Shown here in pieces: positions 8,264-17,280 of a stretch of 64,000 nt of DNA. This DNA comes from CAVQXR01 sp046330455 (GTDB lineage Bacteria; Actinomycetota; Thermoleophilia; Gaiellales; Gaiellaceae). Below the pieces are notes generated by a model. That model ran no database searches. It worked only from the letters and a program-made list of their open reading frames with translations, and was not told the DNA's origin. Positions within the stretch are counted from its first letter, which is position 1. Each line of letters opens with the position of its first letter. A program made the translations under genes and the position numbers. The DNA is taken from the NCBI GenBank assembly GCA_046330455.1, contig JAXLSU010000001.1, positions 124,001-188,000 of the forward strand. The letters run 5' to 3'.

Positions 8264-9427
8264 TCAGAGCCGGTCGAGCTCGTCCAGCACACGATCGACC
8301 TCGTCGACCGTGTGGTAGTGGACGAAGCCGATCCGGACGGCGCCGTCGGTGAGGCCGAGCCGCTGCATCACCTCCACCGCGTAGTAGTTGCCCGACCAGG
8401 TGGCGATTCCGCGTTCACCGAGCGCGGTCGAGACGGCCTCGGGCGGCAGGGTCGGGTGGAGGATCGCGAACGTCGGCGTGCGCCCGTCCATCGTCTCGAC
8501 CCCGAGCAGCCGGTAGCGTCGCGGCAGCCCGTCCAGGAACCGCTCGCCGAGCGATCGCTCGTGCGCGCGGATCGCGTCCCAGCCGATCGACCGCACGTGC
8601 TCGACGGCCGCCGTGAAGCCGGCGAGGGCCTCGTGTGACTGCGTCCCGGTCTCGAAGCGCGCTGCCACAGGCTCGTCGGGTGCCGGCCTGACCTTGTACG
8701 GACGGAGACGCTCGAGCAGCTCTCGGCGGCCGTAGAACAGGCCGAGATGCGGACCGAAGAACTTGTACGGGGAGCACACGAGCACGTCGGCGCCGACCGA
8801 CGCGACGTCGATCGGGCCGTGCGGTGCGTAGTGCACGGCGTCGACCCAGGCCAGCGCGCCGGCCTCGTGGGCGAGCGCCGCGATCCGCTTCACGTCGGTG
8901 ACCGTCCCGACGGCGTTCGACGCCCAGGGGAACGCGACGACTCGCGTCCGCGGCCCCAGTGCGCGCTCGAGGTCGTCCATGTCGATCGTGCAGTCGTCTT
9001 CGCCGAGGTCGACGCGGCGCACGACGAGGTCGCGGTCGCGGGCGAGCTCGAGCCAGGGCGCTACGTTGGCGTCGTGGTCGAGCCGCGTCACGACGATCTC
9101 GTCCCCGGGTGCCAGCTCGCGGCCGAGCGCGCGGCTGAGGGCGAAGTTGAGCGTCGTCATGTTCGCACCGAACCCGACCTCGGACGGCGAGCAGCGAAGG
9201 AACGCGGCGGCGGCGATTCGGGCCTGCTCGGCAACGAGAACGCTCCGCCGGCTCGTCTCGAACGCGCCGCCGAGGTTCGCGTTCGCCGTGCGCAGGTACC
9301 CGGCCATGGCCTCGATCACCGTGTCCGGAACCTGGGTTCCGCCGGGCGCGTCGAGCAGGGCCAGCGGCCTGTCGAGCGCCGAGAACCGGCGGCGGACCGC
9401 CGCGACGTCGAGGGGCGTCACACCCAT
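8264..9427 (-). CDS. cysteine desulfurase-like PLP enzyme (VC1184 subfamily)
   Basis: The 387-residue protein is a fold-type I, class V aminotransferase. The PLP-binding Lys is in VCSPYKFFGPHLG, preceded by WVDAVHYAPHG. The N-terminus (RRRFSALDRPLALLDAPGGT) and FETGTQSHEALAGF match the cysteine desulfurase-like VC1184 group rather than IscS or SufS. The exact reaction is not established for this group; release of sulfur or selenium from an amino acid is the family-level expectation. A selenophosphate synthetase gene lies 12 kb away, but no direct link is visible. The start is uncertain because no ribosome-binding site is evident. Confidence 0.82.
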   Translation of the reverse strand: MGVTPLDVAAVRRRFSALDRPLALLDAPGGTQVPDTVIEAMAGYLRTANANLGGAFETSRRSVLVAEQARIAAAAFLRCSPSEVGFGANMTTLNFALSRALGRELAPGDEIVVTRLDHDANVAPWLELARDRDLVVRRVDLGEDDCTIDMDDLERALGPRTRVVAFPWASNAVGTVTDVKRIAALAHEAGALAWVDAVHYAPHGPIDVASVGADVLVCSPYKFFGPHLGLFYGRRELLERLRPYKVRPAPDEPVAARFETGTQSHEALAGFTAAVEHVRSIGWDAIRAHERSLGERFLDGLPRRYRLLGVETMDGRTPTFAILHPTLPPEAVSTALGERGIATWSGNYYAVEVMQRLGLTDGAVRIGFVHYHTVDEVDRVLDELDRL

Positions 9428-9442
9428 CCCGGGAGCCCGAGC

Positions 9443-9646
9443 TCAGCGCCCGATGTAGGGAAGGTCGGCCTTCGTGATCGTCCGGTACGCGCCCGGGAGG
9501 GGGACGGACACCTCGTCGATCCTACGGTTCTCGAGATAGAAGTTCTCGCGCTCGGCGACGTCGTAGACGAGGCGATCGACGTAGCGCTCGAGAGTCTCCT
9601 CGGAGTCCGCGTCCACGAGGAACGTGATCGTGACCTGGTACGCCAT
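9443..9646 (-). CDS. small conserved-looking protein, unknown
   Basis: The 67-residue acidic protein (MAYQVTITFLVDADSEETLE...) has an alternating strand-helix-strand pattern like a small ferredoxin-like fold: a beta strand, a helix with ERYVDRLVYDVAER, then two strands. No family is recognised. It sits between OsmC and the desulfurase-like gene with 15-45 base gaps on the same strand, so it is probably part of that operon. Confidence 0.55.
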   Translation of the reverse strand: MAYQVTITFLVDADSEETLERYVDRLVYDVAERENFYLENRRIDEVSVPLPGAYRTITKADLPYIGR

Positions 9647-9691
9647 ACGTCCAGTCTGCCACGGCGGAGCGAGGTAGGCGGGTCGGTCCGG

Positions 9692-10102
9692 CTACGTGAC
9701 CTCGGCGCCGTTGACCCGCCAGCGGTAGCGGGGCTTGGCCCGTAGCGAGTTGCCGACGAAGCAGCCGTGCTCCGCCCGCCCGAGCAGGCGCGGGAGTTCC
9801 GCGGGCTCGAGCGGGGGATCGATCGTGACGTCGAGGCGCAGCTCTGCGTCGACCTGGGCGTAGAGGCCGTCCTCCTCGCGCATTGTGATCGTCGAGCTCA
9901 TCTTCGCCGACGCGGTCACCTCACGGTCGCGCGCGTAGTAGCGGAGGCTCGTCAGCACGCAGCGGACCATCGCGGCGAGCAGGAGGTGCTCGGGAGTCCA
10001 CGAGTCGTCGGGACGGAGCGGCGGCCCGTCCTCGGCCCGGAGAGCCCCGTCGGTGTCGAGCGTGCCCGTGTAGGTGAAGACCCTGGCCCGTACGTTGCTC
10101 AT
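9692..10102 (-). CDS. OsmC/Ohr family thiol peroxidase-like protein
   Basis: The two conserved redox cysteines of the family are present, one in PEHLLLAAMVRCVLTSL and one in AEHGCFVGNSL. Length (136) is normal. OsmC/Ohr proteins reduce organic hydroperoxides in the cytoplasm with lipoyl or other thiols. The second Cys motif is the OsmC type rather than the VCPYS of Ohr. The ATG overlaps the stop of serC by four bases, so it is translated from the same message. Confidence 0.88.
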   Translation of the reverse strand: MSNVRARVFTYTGTLDTDGALRAEDGPPLRPDDSWTPEHLLLAAMVRCVLTSLRYYARDREVTASAKMSSTITMREEDGLYAQVDAELRLDVTIDPPLEPAELPRLLGRAEHGCFVGNSLRAKPRYRWRVNGAEVT

Positions 10103-11217
10103 CGCGCCCCTACCTCCTGCTCGAAGTCACGCATCGCCTCGACGAGGGCCTCGACCCCCTCCTCCGGGAGGGCGTTGTAGATGCTCGCGCGCATCCCGCC
10201 GACGCTCCGGTGCCCCTTCAGCCCGTCGAGGCCGCGGGCGCTCGCGAAGGAGACGAACTCGCGGTCGAGCGTCTCGTCGCCGGTGACGAAGGTCACGTTC
10301 ATCTGCGAGCGGCTGGACGGATCGGCGGTTCCGCGGAACATCGAGCTCCGGTCGAGGTAGTCGTAGAGGCGGCCTGCCTTGCGGCGGTTCCGCTCCCCGA
10401 TCGCGGCCAGGCCGCCCTGATCGAGGATCCAGCGGAGCACGAGGCCGACCACGTAGATCGCGAATGTCGGCGGGGTGTTGAACATCGAGTCGCTCGCCGA
10501 GAACGTGCGGTACTGCAACATCGGCGGCAGATCGTCGCGGCCGTGCTCGACGACGTCCTTGCGGGCGAGCACGAGCGTGACGCCGGCCGGCCCGAGATTC
10601 TTCTGCGCGCCTGCGTAGAGGAGGCCGTAGCGCCCGACGTCGAGCGGCCGGGAGAAGACGTCGCTGCTCGCGTCGCAGACGAGGAAGCTGCCGGGCGGGA
10701 TCACCGGCTCCTCGGCGTACTCGGTGCCCTCGATCGTGTTGTTCGACGTGAAGTGCACGTAGACCGGGTCCTCGCTGTAGGAGGCACCGTCCGGAATCGC
10801 CCGGAAGCCGCTCTCCTCACCGGAGGCTGCAACGTGGGTGGAGCCGAGGCGTCGTGCCTCCGCGAGGGCTTTCTGCCCCCACGAGCCGGTGACGAGGTAG
10901 TCGGCGGTGCGACCCTCGGTCAGGAAGCTCATCGGCACCATGAAGAACTGGGTCGAGGCGCCGCCCTGGAGAAACAGCACGTCGTACCCGTCCGGCACAC
11001 CTCCGACCGCGCGAACGAGCTCGACGGTCTCCTCGTAGACGGCGAGGAACGCCTTGCCCCTGTGGGAATGCTCGAGGATCCCGATTCCCGTGTCACCGAG
11101 CGAGACGAGCGCGTCGCGTGCCTCCTCGAGCACGGGGAGCGGGAGCACCGCCGGCCCGGCGGAGAAGTTGAAGATCCGCCGCACGGTGCGGTCACGGGCC
11201 CCAGCGGGTGCGCTCAT
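10099..11217 (-). CDS. serC: phosphoserine aminotransferase
   Basis: The enzyme converts 3-phosphohydroxypyruvate and glutamate to phosphoserine in serine synthesis and serves in pyridoxine synthesis. The family N-terminus RRIFNFSAGPAVLPLPVL and the PLP lysine in LLYAGAQKNLGPAGVTLVL are present. QGGASTQFFMVPMSFL and HFTSNNTIEGTEY are typical of SerC. From the ATG at 11217 the protein has 372 residues; a GTG at 11184 would give 361 and sits immediately before the conserved RRIFNFSAGP, so the start is not certain. It overlaps the OsmC gene and is divergent from a TetR regulator gene. Confidence 0.95.
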   Translation of the reverse strand: MSAPAGARDRTVRRIFNFSAGPAVLPLPVLEEARDALVSLGDTGIGILEHSHRGKAFLAVYEETVELVRAVGGVPDGYDVLFLQGGASTQFFMVPMSFLTEGRTADYLVTGSWGQKALAEARRLGSTHVAASGEESGFRAIPDGASYSEDPVYVHFTSNNTIEGTEYAEEPVIPPGSFLVCDASSDVFSRPLDVGRYGLLYAGAQKNLGPAGVTLVLARKDVVEHGRDDLPPMLQYRTFSASDSMFNTPPTFAIYVVGLVLRWILDQGGLAAIGERNRRKAGRLYDYLDRSSMFRGTADPSSRSQMNVTFVTGDETLDREFVSFASARGLDGLKGHRSVGGMRASIYNALPEEGVEALVEAMRDFEQEVGAR

Positions 11218-11277
11218 CCTGCCGGGATTCTGCCTGGTCGGGCCAGCCGATCGGGAGGGTACCGTCCACCCCGGGCG

Positions 11278-11811
11278 ATGGCCGTCTCGACCGGGCATGG
11301 GCTCTCTCTCCGGGCGGAGCAGATCCTCGACGAGGCCTCCGTCCTGCTCGAGCAGGACGGGCCCGAGGGGCTCACGATGCGCCGGCTCGCGGCGCGGATC
11401 GGGATCCGGGCGCCCTCCCTCTACAAGCACTTCGAGAGCAAGGAGCGAATCGAGCACGCGCTCGTTGCCCGCGGTCTCGACGAGCTGCGCCGCGCCGTCG
11501 AGCACGCCCGCTCACAGCCCGTGCCGACCGCGTCGGTCGTTGCCGAGCTCACCCGCTTCGCGCGGGGGCACCCGTCCCTGTTTCGGCTCCTCGCCGAACG
11601 GCAGCTCGTGCCGTCGCTCGGCGCCGACGCCCGGGAGCAGGCCCTGCTCGTGCTCGCCCAGGGCACGCTCGAGCTCGAGCGTGCCGGAACGCTCACGGCC
11701 GGCGAGATCGAGCAGGTCTGGAGCGAGGGGCTCGCCGCGTTCCGGCCGGAGGCCGTGCCGGTTCCGGCAGCGCGGCGCGCCGTCGTCAGCTCGGTGCGCT
11801 GGCCCGACTGA
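11278..11811 (+). CDS. TetR family transcriptional regulator
   Basis: The N-terminal HTH (about residues 10-56) reads GLTMRRLAARIGIRAPSLYK and HFESKERIEHALV, standard for the family. The ligand-binding half contains a TetR_C-like RFARGHPSLFRLLAERQL. The 177-residue protein is divergent from serC/osmC across about 60 bases and probably autoregulates and may control those genes. The ligand is unknown. The ATG at 11278 is chosen because coding before it would run antisense into serC. Confidence 0.88.
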   Translation: MAVSTGHGLSLRAEQILDEASVLLEQDGPEGLTMRRLAARIGIRAPSLYKHFESKERIEHALVARGLDELRRAVEHARSQPVPTASVVAELTRFARGHPSLFRLLAERQLVPSLGADAREQALLVLAQGTLELERAGTLTAGEIEQVWSEGLAAFRPEAVPVPAARRAVVSSVRWPD

Positions 11812-11822
11812 TCCCGCCGCGC

Positions 11823-13538
11823 TCAGCTGCGGAAGTGGTTCGTGATCGGTAGCCGCCGGTCGCGGCCGAACGCCTTCGGTCGCAGCTTGACTCCGGGCGG
11901 GGCCTGGCGGCGCTTGTACTCGGCCAGGTCGGTCAACGAGACCGCCCGGTCGACGACCGCCGGATCGAAGCCGTCGAGGAGGAGCTCCTCGCGCGAAAGG
12001 TCTCGTTCGACGTAGGCGGCGAGAACCGGGTCGAGCGCGTCGTACGGTGGCAGCGAGTCCTCGTCCAGCTGGTTCTCCCGGAGCTCCGCCGTGGGAGGCC
12101 GCTCGATGATCGACGCCGGGATCAGCTCGCGCCCGGCCTGCTCGTTCAGGTAGCGGCTGAGCCGGAAGACATCGGTCTTGAAGACGTCCTTGAGGAGGGC
12201 GAAGCCTCCGGCCATGTCCCCGTAGAGCGTCGCGTAACCGACGCAGTACTCGCTCTTGTTGCCCGTGGCGACGAGCAGCCAGCCGAACTTGTTCGACAGC
12301 GCCATGAGGAGCGTTCCCCGGGCGCGCGCCTGGATGTTCTCCTCCGCGAGCCCGGGCTCGAGCCCGGCGAACGGGCCGGCGAGGGCGGCGGTGAACGCCT
12401 CGACGATCGGCTCGATCGCGAGCTCGAGGAAGCGGCACCCGAGGCTCTCGGCAACCGCACGGGCGTCGTTCCGCGTTCCGGCCGAGGTGAACCGCGAGGG
12501 CATCGACACGCACACGACCCGGTCGGCCCCGACCGCCTCGACGGCGAGTGCCGCCGTCAGCGCCGAGTCGATCCCGCCCGAGCTTCCGAGCACGATCTCC
12601 GAGAACCCGTTCTTCGCCGCGTAGTCGCCGAGCCCGAGCACGAGCGCGCGACGCATCTCCTCGAGCCCGTCGAGCTGCCCGGTGACCGTCCCGTGGGCGG
12701 TCTCTCGCTGCGGGTGCGGCGGGCCGAGGTCGACGACCTGCGCCTGGGGCAGCGTCTCGCGCTCCCGGGCGAGCGCGCGCCGCCGGGCGTCGCGAAGCCG
12801 GTGGCCGATCGCCTCGGTCGCGTCGATGTCGACCACGAGCAGGGCTTCCTCGAACGCCGGCGCGCGCGCGACGATGCGGCCTTCCTGGTCGATCACGAGC
12901 GAGTGCCCGTCGAAGACGAGCTCGTCCTGGCCGCCGACCGCGTTCACGAACGCGACCCAGCAGACGTTGTCGCGGGCGCGGGCGGCGAGCATCTCCTCGC
13001 GCTCACGGCCCTTCCCGAGGTGGAACGGCGAAGCGGACAGGTTGGCGATCACGTGGGCGCCGGCGAGCGTGAGATCGGTCGTCGGCGGGCCCGGCTGCCA
13101 GATGTCCTCGCAGACGGTCGGGCCGATGAGCGTCTCGCCGAGGGACAGCAGCAGCAGCTCCCGTCCCGACTGGAAGTAGCGATCCTCGTCGAAGACCCCG
13201 TAGTTGGGAAGGAAGCGCTTGTGGTAGACCGCGCGGACCGTCCGGTCGGCGAGCACCGCACAGGCGTTGAAGAGGTCGCGGTCGAGGTGGGGGACGCCGA
13301 CGAGCGCCGCGATCCCGTCGGCGTGCCGTGCGAGCTCCTCGAGCCGCTGCCAGGCGGCGCGCAGGAACGCCGGGCGCAGCAGGAGATCCTCCGGTGGGTA
13401 GCCCGTGAGGGCGAGCTCGGGGAAGAGCACGAGGTCGGCGCCGGCCTCGCGCGCCTGCCCGAGTCGCTCGGCGATGCGATCGCGGTTCCCGTCGAGATCG
13501 CCGACGACCGGGTTGAGCTGGGCGAGTGCGAGTCGCAT
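11823..13538 (-). CDS. nadE: glutamine-dependent NAD+ synthetase
   Basis: The enzyme makes NAD from deamido-NAD, ATP and glutamine. Residues 1-270 form the nitrilase-type glutaminase, with the catalytic Glu in FPELALTGYPPEDLL, Lys in YHKRFLPNYGVFDEDRYF and Cys in GPTVCEDIWQP. Residues about 290-571 form the synthetase, with the P-loop GSSGGIDSALTAALAVEA and NIQARARGTLLMALSNKFG. The length (571) is typical of the two-domain form in actinobacteria. It is convergent with the TetR gene and divergent from the exporter at 13670. Confidence 0.96.
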   Translation of the reverse strand: MRLALAQLNPVVGDLDGNRDRIAERLGQAREAGADLVLFPELALTGYPPEDLLLRPAFLRAAWQRLEELARHADGIAALVGVPHLDRDLFNACAVLADRTVRAVYHKRFLPNYGVFDEDRYFQSGRELLLLSLGETLIGPTVCEDIWQPGPPTTDLTLAGAHVIANLSASPFHLGKGREREEMLAARARDNVCWVAFVNAVGGQDELVFDGHSLVIDQEGRIVARAPAFEEALLVVDIDATEAIGHRLRDARRRALARERETLPQAQVVDLGPPHPQRETAHGTVTGQLDGLEEMRRALVLGLGDYAAKNGFSEIVLGSSGGIDSALTAALAVEAVGADRVVCVSMPSRFTSAGTRNDARAVAESLGCRFLELAIEPIVEAFTAALAGPFAGLEPGLAEENIQARARGTLLMALSNKFGWLLVATGNKSEYCVGYATLYGDMAGGFALLKDVFKTDVFRLSRYLNEQAGRELIPASIIERPPTAELRENQLDEDSLPPYDALDPVLAAYVERDLSREELLLDGFDPAVVDRAVSLTDLAEYKRRQAPPGVKLRPKAFGRDRRLPITNHFRS

Positions 13539-13598
13539 CCAGCCGGGAGGATACCGACTCGAGAGCGAAATCCTTGCGGGCCCGGGCTTCCGGAGGGG

Positions 13599-13638
13599 TT
13601 GACAGGCGGGCTAGCCATCACTAACTTAGTGGAGGCTA
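13599..13638 (+). promoter_or_regulatory. sigma-70 promoter overlapped by a 27-base operator palindrome
   Basis: TTGACA (13599-13604) and TAACTT (13622-13627) are separated by exactly 17 bases. The -10 box lies inside an interrupted palindrome centred at 13625: arms TAGCCATCACTAA and TTAGTGGAGGCTA (13612-13638), 11 of 13 positions paired, with a perfect inner CACTAA-C-TTAGTG. This is the geometry of a TetR-type repressor site; the likely ligand-responsive repressor is the TetR protein at 15109-15723 (inference). Confidence 0.75.
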
Positions 13639-13669
13639 ACCTGCTTGACGCTACCGGACTGGAGGCCAG

Positions 13670-15112
13670 GTGCGAGCGCGACTGCTGACGAGTGAGAACC
13701 GAAAGTGGTGGACGCTGGGGGCGGTCTCGTTCGCCCTCTTCATGATCATGCTCGACAACACCGTCGTGAACGTGGCGCTGCCGTCGATCCAGCGCGGGCT
13801 CGGGGCCGGGATCTCGGAGCTCGAGTGGGTGGTCAACGCCTACGCCCTCACGTTCGCCGTCCTGATGCTGACCGGCGGCAAGCTGGCCGACATGTTCGGT
13901 CGCAAGCGGATCTTCCTGATCGGCCTCGCCGTGTTCGCGGGCTCCTCGCTGGCCTGCGGACTTGCGGGCAGCGCCGGCGAGCTCGTCGCCTGGCGTGCCG
14001 CGCAGGGCGCCGGGGCCGCGCTGATGATGCCGGCGACGCTCGCGCTGATCACGAACGCGTTTCCTCCGAAGCAGCGGGGGATGGCCCTCGGCATCTGGGC
14101 GGGCGTGTCCGCGATGGCTCTCGCGATCGGGCCGCTCGTGGGCGGGCTGCTCACCGAGCACGTCAACTGGAGCTGGATCTTCTTCATCAACGTCCCGGTC
14201 GGGGTCGTGGGGATCGCGGTCGGCTGGTTCGTGATCGTCGAGTCGCGCGACACGTCGAAGGAGCAGCGTCTCGACCTGCCCGGGGTCCTGCTCTCGGCGG
14301 GCGGGCTCTTCGCGCTCACGTTCGGGCTGATCGAGGCGAATCGCTACGGCTGGACGTCGCCGATCATCCTCGGGCTGTTCATCGGAGCCGCCGTCGGGTT
14401 GGCCGCCTTCGTGCTCGTGGAGGCCCGCGGCCGGGCGCCGATGCTCGATCTGTCCCTGTTTCGCAACGGGACGTTCCTCGGAGCGAACCTCGTCGCGCTG
14501 CTCGTGACGCTCGCGATGTTCGGGGTCTTCTTCTTCATGTCCCTGTTCGTCCAGCAGATCCTCGGCTACTCGCCGGTCGAGGCCGGTGCGATCTTCCTGC
14601 CGATGACGATCCTGATCATCATCGTGGCGCCGCTCGCCGGGAAGCTCTCCGACCGGGTCGGCTCCCGCTGGCTCATGTCCGGCGGGCTCACCCTGCTCGC
14701 GATCTCGCTCATCGTCTTCTCGCGGCTCGAGATCGGCGACGGGTTCTGGAACATCCTGCCGGCACTGCTCGTGGGTGGGATCGGCATGGCCAGCGTGATG
14801 ACCCCGATGAGCGCCGCGGCCATGGGCTCCGCTCCCGTGAGAAAGGCCGGCGTGGCGGGAGGCGTTCTGAACACGTTCCGGCAGGTCGGCGGCGCGCTCG
14901 GGATCGCCGTCATGGGTGCGATCCTGACCTCGCAGGAGTCCTCGGCGCTCGCCTCGGGCGCATCGCCCCAGCAGGCCTTCGTCGACGGGATCCACGTGGC
15001 GTTCCTCGTCGGCGCCGCGTTCGCGTTCGCCGGTGCCCTGACCGCGATCGTGCTCGTCCGCAAGCTCGAGCATCACCACGAGGCGCCCTCGGCCCTGGAG
15101 GCGGCCGGATGA
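13670..15112 (+). CDS. DHA2-family (EmrB/QacA) multidrug MFS exporter
   Basis: The 480-residue membrane protein has about 14 spans. Motif A appears as GGKLADMFGRKRIFLIG, and the family N-terminus LFMIMLDNTVVNVALPSIQ carries the Asp of motif D1. It would export drugs or metabolites by proton antiport. The GTG at 13670 has GGAGG about six bases upstream. A strong repressible promoter lies just upstream, and the stop overlaps the ATG of a TetR gene by ATGA, giving a classic exporter-repressor operon. The substrate is unknown. Confidence 0.93.
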   Translation: MRARLLTSENRKWWTLGAVSFALFMIMLDNTVVNVALPSIQRGLGAGISELEWVVNAYALTFAVLMLTGGKLADMFGRKRIFLIGLAVFAGSSLACGLAGSAGELVAWRAAQGAGAALMMPATLALITNAFPPKQRGMALGIWAGVSAMALAIGPLVGGLLTEHVNWSWIFFINVPVGVVGIAVGWFVIVESRDTSKEQRLDLPGVLLSAGGLFALTFGLIEANRYGWTSPIILGLFIGAAVGLAAFVLVEARGRAPMLDLSLFRNGTFLGANLVALLVTLAMFGVFFFMSLFVQQILGYSPVEAGAIFLPMTILIIIVAPLAGKLSDRVGSRWLMSGGLTLLAISLIVFSRLEIGDGFWNILPALLVGGIGMASVMTPMSAAAMGSAPVRKAGVAGGVLNTFRQVGGALGIAVMGAILTSQESSALASGASPQQAFVDGIHVAFLVGAAFAFAGALTAIVLVRKLEHHHEAPSALEAAG

Positions 15113-15723
15113 GTGAGGCCGGGTCGCTGCGCCGGCCGCGGCTGCCTGCCACGGAGCGCCGCGTCGCCGTTCTCCAGGCCGCCTGCGGCGCGTTCGCCGA
15201 GGGCAGCTATCGGGGGACGACCACGGCCGAGATCGCCCGGGCCGCCGGCGTGACCGAGCCGGTCCTCTACCGTCACTTCGCCTCGAAGAAGGCGCTCTAC
15301 CTCGCCTGTCTCGAGGATTCGTGGGGCCGGATGCAGGCGCTCTGGGAGCAAGCGATCGCGAACGAGCCCGATCCGGCAGGCTGGGTCAGGGCCGTCGCCG
15401 CCGCCTACCGCGAGTCGGGCGAGATCCGGGCGACCATCTCGAGCCTCTGGATCCAGGCGCTCGCCGAGGCGGCCGACGACGAGGAGATCCGCCGCTTCAT
15501 GCTGCGGCACATGCGAGAGGTCCACGGCGTCGTCGAGGACATCCACCAGCGTGCGCGGGAGGCGGGAGGCATCGAGCCGGCTCGGGATCCCTCGGCGGAG
15601 GCCTGGATCTTCATCTCGATCGGCCTCCTTCGCGCCGTCAACGACACGCTCGGCGGTCTCGTTGCGGACGAGTTCCCGGCGATCGGGCAGTCGCGCCACA
15701 CCTGGCTCACTGGCCGCACGTAG
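15109..15723 (+). CDS. TetR family regulator of the upstream exporter
   Basis: The HTH occupies about residues 17-60 (TTTAEIARAAGVTEPVLYRH, then FASKKALYLACL). The C-terminal ligand domain has a helical hydrophobic pocket ending in AWIFISIGLLRAVNDTLGG. The 204-residue protein is translationally coupled to the exporter (ATGA overlap). The palindrome over the exporter promoter is the likely binding site, so the operon would be autoregulated and induced by an exporter substrate. That link is inferred from arrangement. Confidence 0.9.
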   Translation: MSEAGSLRRPRLPATERRVAVLQAACGAFAEGSYRGTTTAEIARAAGVTEPVLYRHFASKKALYLACLEDSWGRMQALWEQAIANEPDPAGWVRAVAAAYRESGEIRATISSLWIQALAEAADDEEIRRFMLRHMREVHGVVEDIHQRAREAGGIEPARDPSAEAWIFISIGLLRAVNDTLGGLVADEFPAIGQSRHTWLTGRT

Positions 15724-15756
15724 CGCCCCGCGCGCCCGGCCCTGCGCACACGAGAA

Positions 15757-15816
15757 CGGCGACGCCCCGGAGACAGCGGCTCTGCGGCCCAGCCACGTCT
15801 CCGGGTGTCGTCGCCG
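15757..15816 (+). terminator. long imperfect hairpin, probable terminator
   Basis: CGGCGACG..CCCGGAGAC (15757-15774) pairs with GTCTCCGGG..GTCGTCGCCG (15797-15816) with a two-base bulge and a 22-base loop. It lies after the TetR gene and before the HTH-TPR regulator, separating the two transcription units. No T-tract follows. Confidence 0.55.
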
Positions 15817-15900
15817 AAGATCCAGCACCCGTAGCGTCCCGGCCAGAGGTGCTAGACGCATTCGACTATATCGCCGTGTCCGAAGAAGTCAAGTGACAAG

Positions 15901-17265
15901 GTGAAGCAGATGTGGCAACCTATGGTTCACTCTCCGATGGAGCCGACCACGGTCACCGCACTCCCCCAGGCCGCGTCCGAGGCAGCAACGCTCGGCGAAC
16001 GGGTGCGAGCGCTGCGCCGGGCCCGCGGTCTCACCCAGTCGGCGCTTGCCGGGCAGCGGTTCACCAAGGAGTACGTGAGCCAGATCGAGCGGGGCAAGAC
16101 CCGTCCGACCTCGCAGACGCTCGCGTGGCTCGCGGACCGCCTCGGCGTCGACGCCCAGTTCCTCGAGACCGGGGTGCCCGCCGGCGAGCGACTTCGTGCC
16201 GACAGCGTGATTGCCCAGGCCGAGGCGGCGATCGAGACGAACGAGTACGGGGATGCCGCCGCGCTGCTCGCAGGCCTCGCAACCCCGACCCCCGAGCTCG
16301 AGCTCCGTTCGCTGCTCGCCGGCTCGTGGGCTCGGATGTATCTGGGCGAGATCCGCGAGGCGCTTGCGATGGCAGAGCGCGCCCGTGCGCTCGCCGAGGG
16401 ACCCGGATTCGGTGCCCTCGATCGGGCGGAGGCGCTCTACCGGATCGGGTGCTGCCGCTACAAGCTCTCGTCGATCTCCTCGGCGCTCGCGATCTACTCC
16501 GAGGCCCTCACCCTCGCGGAGTCGTCCGGGCTTCCCTGCGACCGGTTGCGCTCGCACCTGCTCGAGTGGCGGTCACGGTGCTACCGGCGCCAGCGCGACT
16601 TCGAGGCCGCCGGCGAGGACATCGAGCGTGCCCTGGAGCTCGCCCAGGGGCTCGACGACACGAGGACGGTCGCCCACGTGTACTTCCAGGCCTCGCTCGT
16701 CGCGGAGCGTCAGGGCCAGTGGGTGAGGGCGCGCTCCTATGCCGAGCGCGCGAAGGCGATCTACGAGGAGCAGGCCGACCGCCAGAGCGTCGGTCGGATG
16801 CTCAACAACCTCGGCGGGCTCACCTTCCTGCTCGGGAAGCCGGATGAGGCCGTCGAGCACCTGAAGAGCGCGTTCTCGCACGCGCTCGACGTCGGGAGCA
16901 CGGCGGACGCTGCGCAGGCGATCTCGTCGCTCGCCCAGATCCACCTCCGAACCGGTCGCGTCGAGCTCGCCGAGGAGCAGGCCAGGCAGGCGCTCGAGCT
17001 TCTCGACGGCCGGGTCGACTTCCTCGACGAGATCGGCAACGCACAGCTCGTGCTCGGCCGGGCGCTCCTCGAGCAGGGGCGGCTCGACGACGCAGGGAAC
17101 GCGTTCGCCGATGCCGAGTCGAGCTTCGACCAGCTCGGCTCGGGCAGCCACCGGGCGGCCGTCTGGATCGCCCGGGGCGACCTCGCGACGGCGCGCGGCG
17201 ACGACCGCACCGCGGCCCGCCTCTACCGTCGCGCGGCCGAGACCCTCCAGGACTTCCGCTTCTGA
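15901..17265 (+). CDS. XRE-HTH/TPR regulator, probable RRNPP-like peptide-responsive receptor
   Basis: Residues about 31-90 form an XRE-type helix-turn-helix (LGERVRALRRARGLTQSAL, then TKEYVSQIERGKTRPTSQTL). Residues about 105-450 are a chain of helical pairs with TPR signatures, for example ALYRIGCCRYKLSSISSAL, RMLNNLGGLTFLLGKPDEAV and AQLVLGRALLEQGRLDDAGN. This HTH-plus-TPR layout and length (454) match PlcR, NprR, PrgX and TprA-type receptors, in which a short re-imported peptide binds the TPR groove and switches DNA binding. Four identical small secretion-like peptide genes lie downstream on the same strand. TPR-XRE proteins without peptides also exist, so the sensory role is inference. 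Start choice is uncertain: GTG at 15901, or ATG at 15910 or 15937; no strong ribosome-binding site is seen. Confidence 0.85.
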   Translation: MKQMWQPMVHSPMEPTTVTALPQAASEAATLGERVRALRRARGLTQSALAGQRFTKEYVSQIERGKTRPTSQTLAWLADRLGVDAQFLETGVPAGERLRADSVIAQAEAAIETNEYGDAAALLAGLATPTPELELRSLLAGSWARMYLGEIREALAMAERARALAEGPGFGALDRAEALYRIGCCRYKLSSISSALAIYSEALTLAESSGLPCDRLRSHLLEWRSRCYRRQRDFEAAGEDIERALELAQGLDDTRTVAHVYFQASLVAERQGQWVRARSYAERAKAIYEEQADRQSVGRMLNNLGGLTFLLGKPDEAVEHLKSAFSHALDVGSTADAAQAISSLAQIHLRTGRVELAEEQARQALELLDGRVDFLDEIGNAQLVLGRALLEQGRLDDAGNAFADAESSFDQLGSGSHRAAVWIARGDLATARGDDRTAARLYRRAAETLQDFRF

Positions 17266-17280
17266 CGAAAGGAGAGGGCC

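Noticed and set aside
15850..15900. Promoter for the HTH-TPR regulator
   Set aside because: An AT-richer patch (GACTATATC) is present, but no -35 box at proper spacing was found, so no promoter is claimed.
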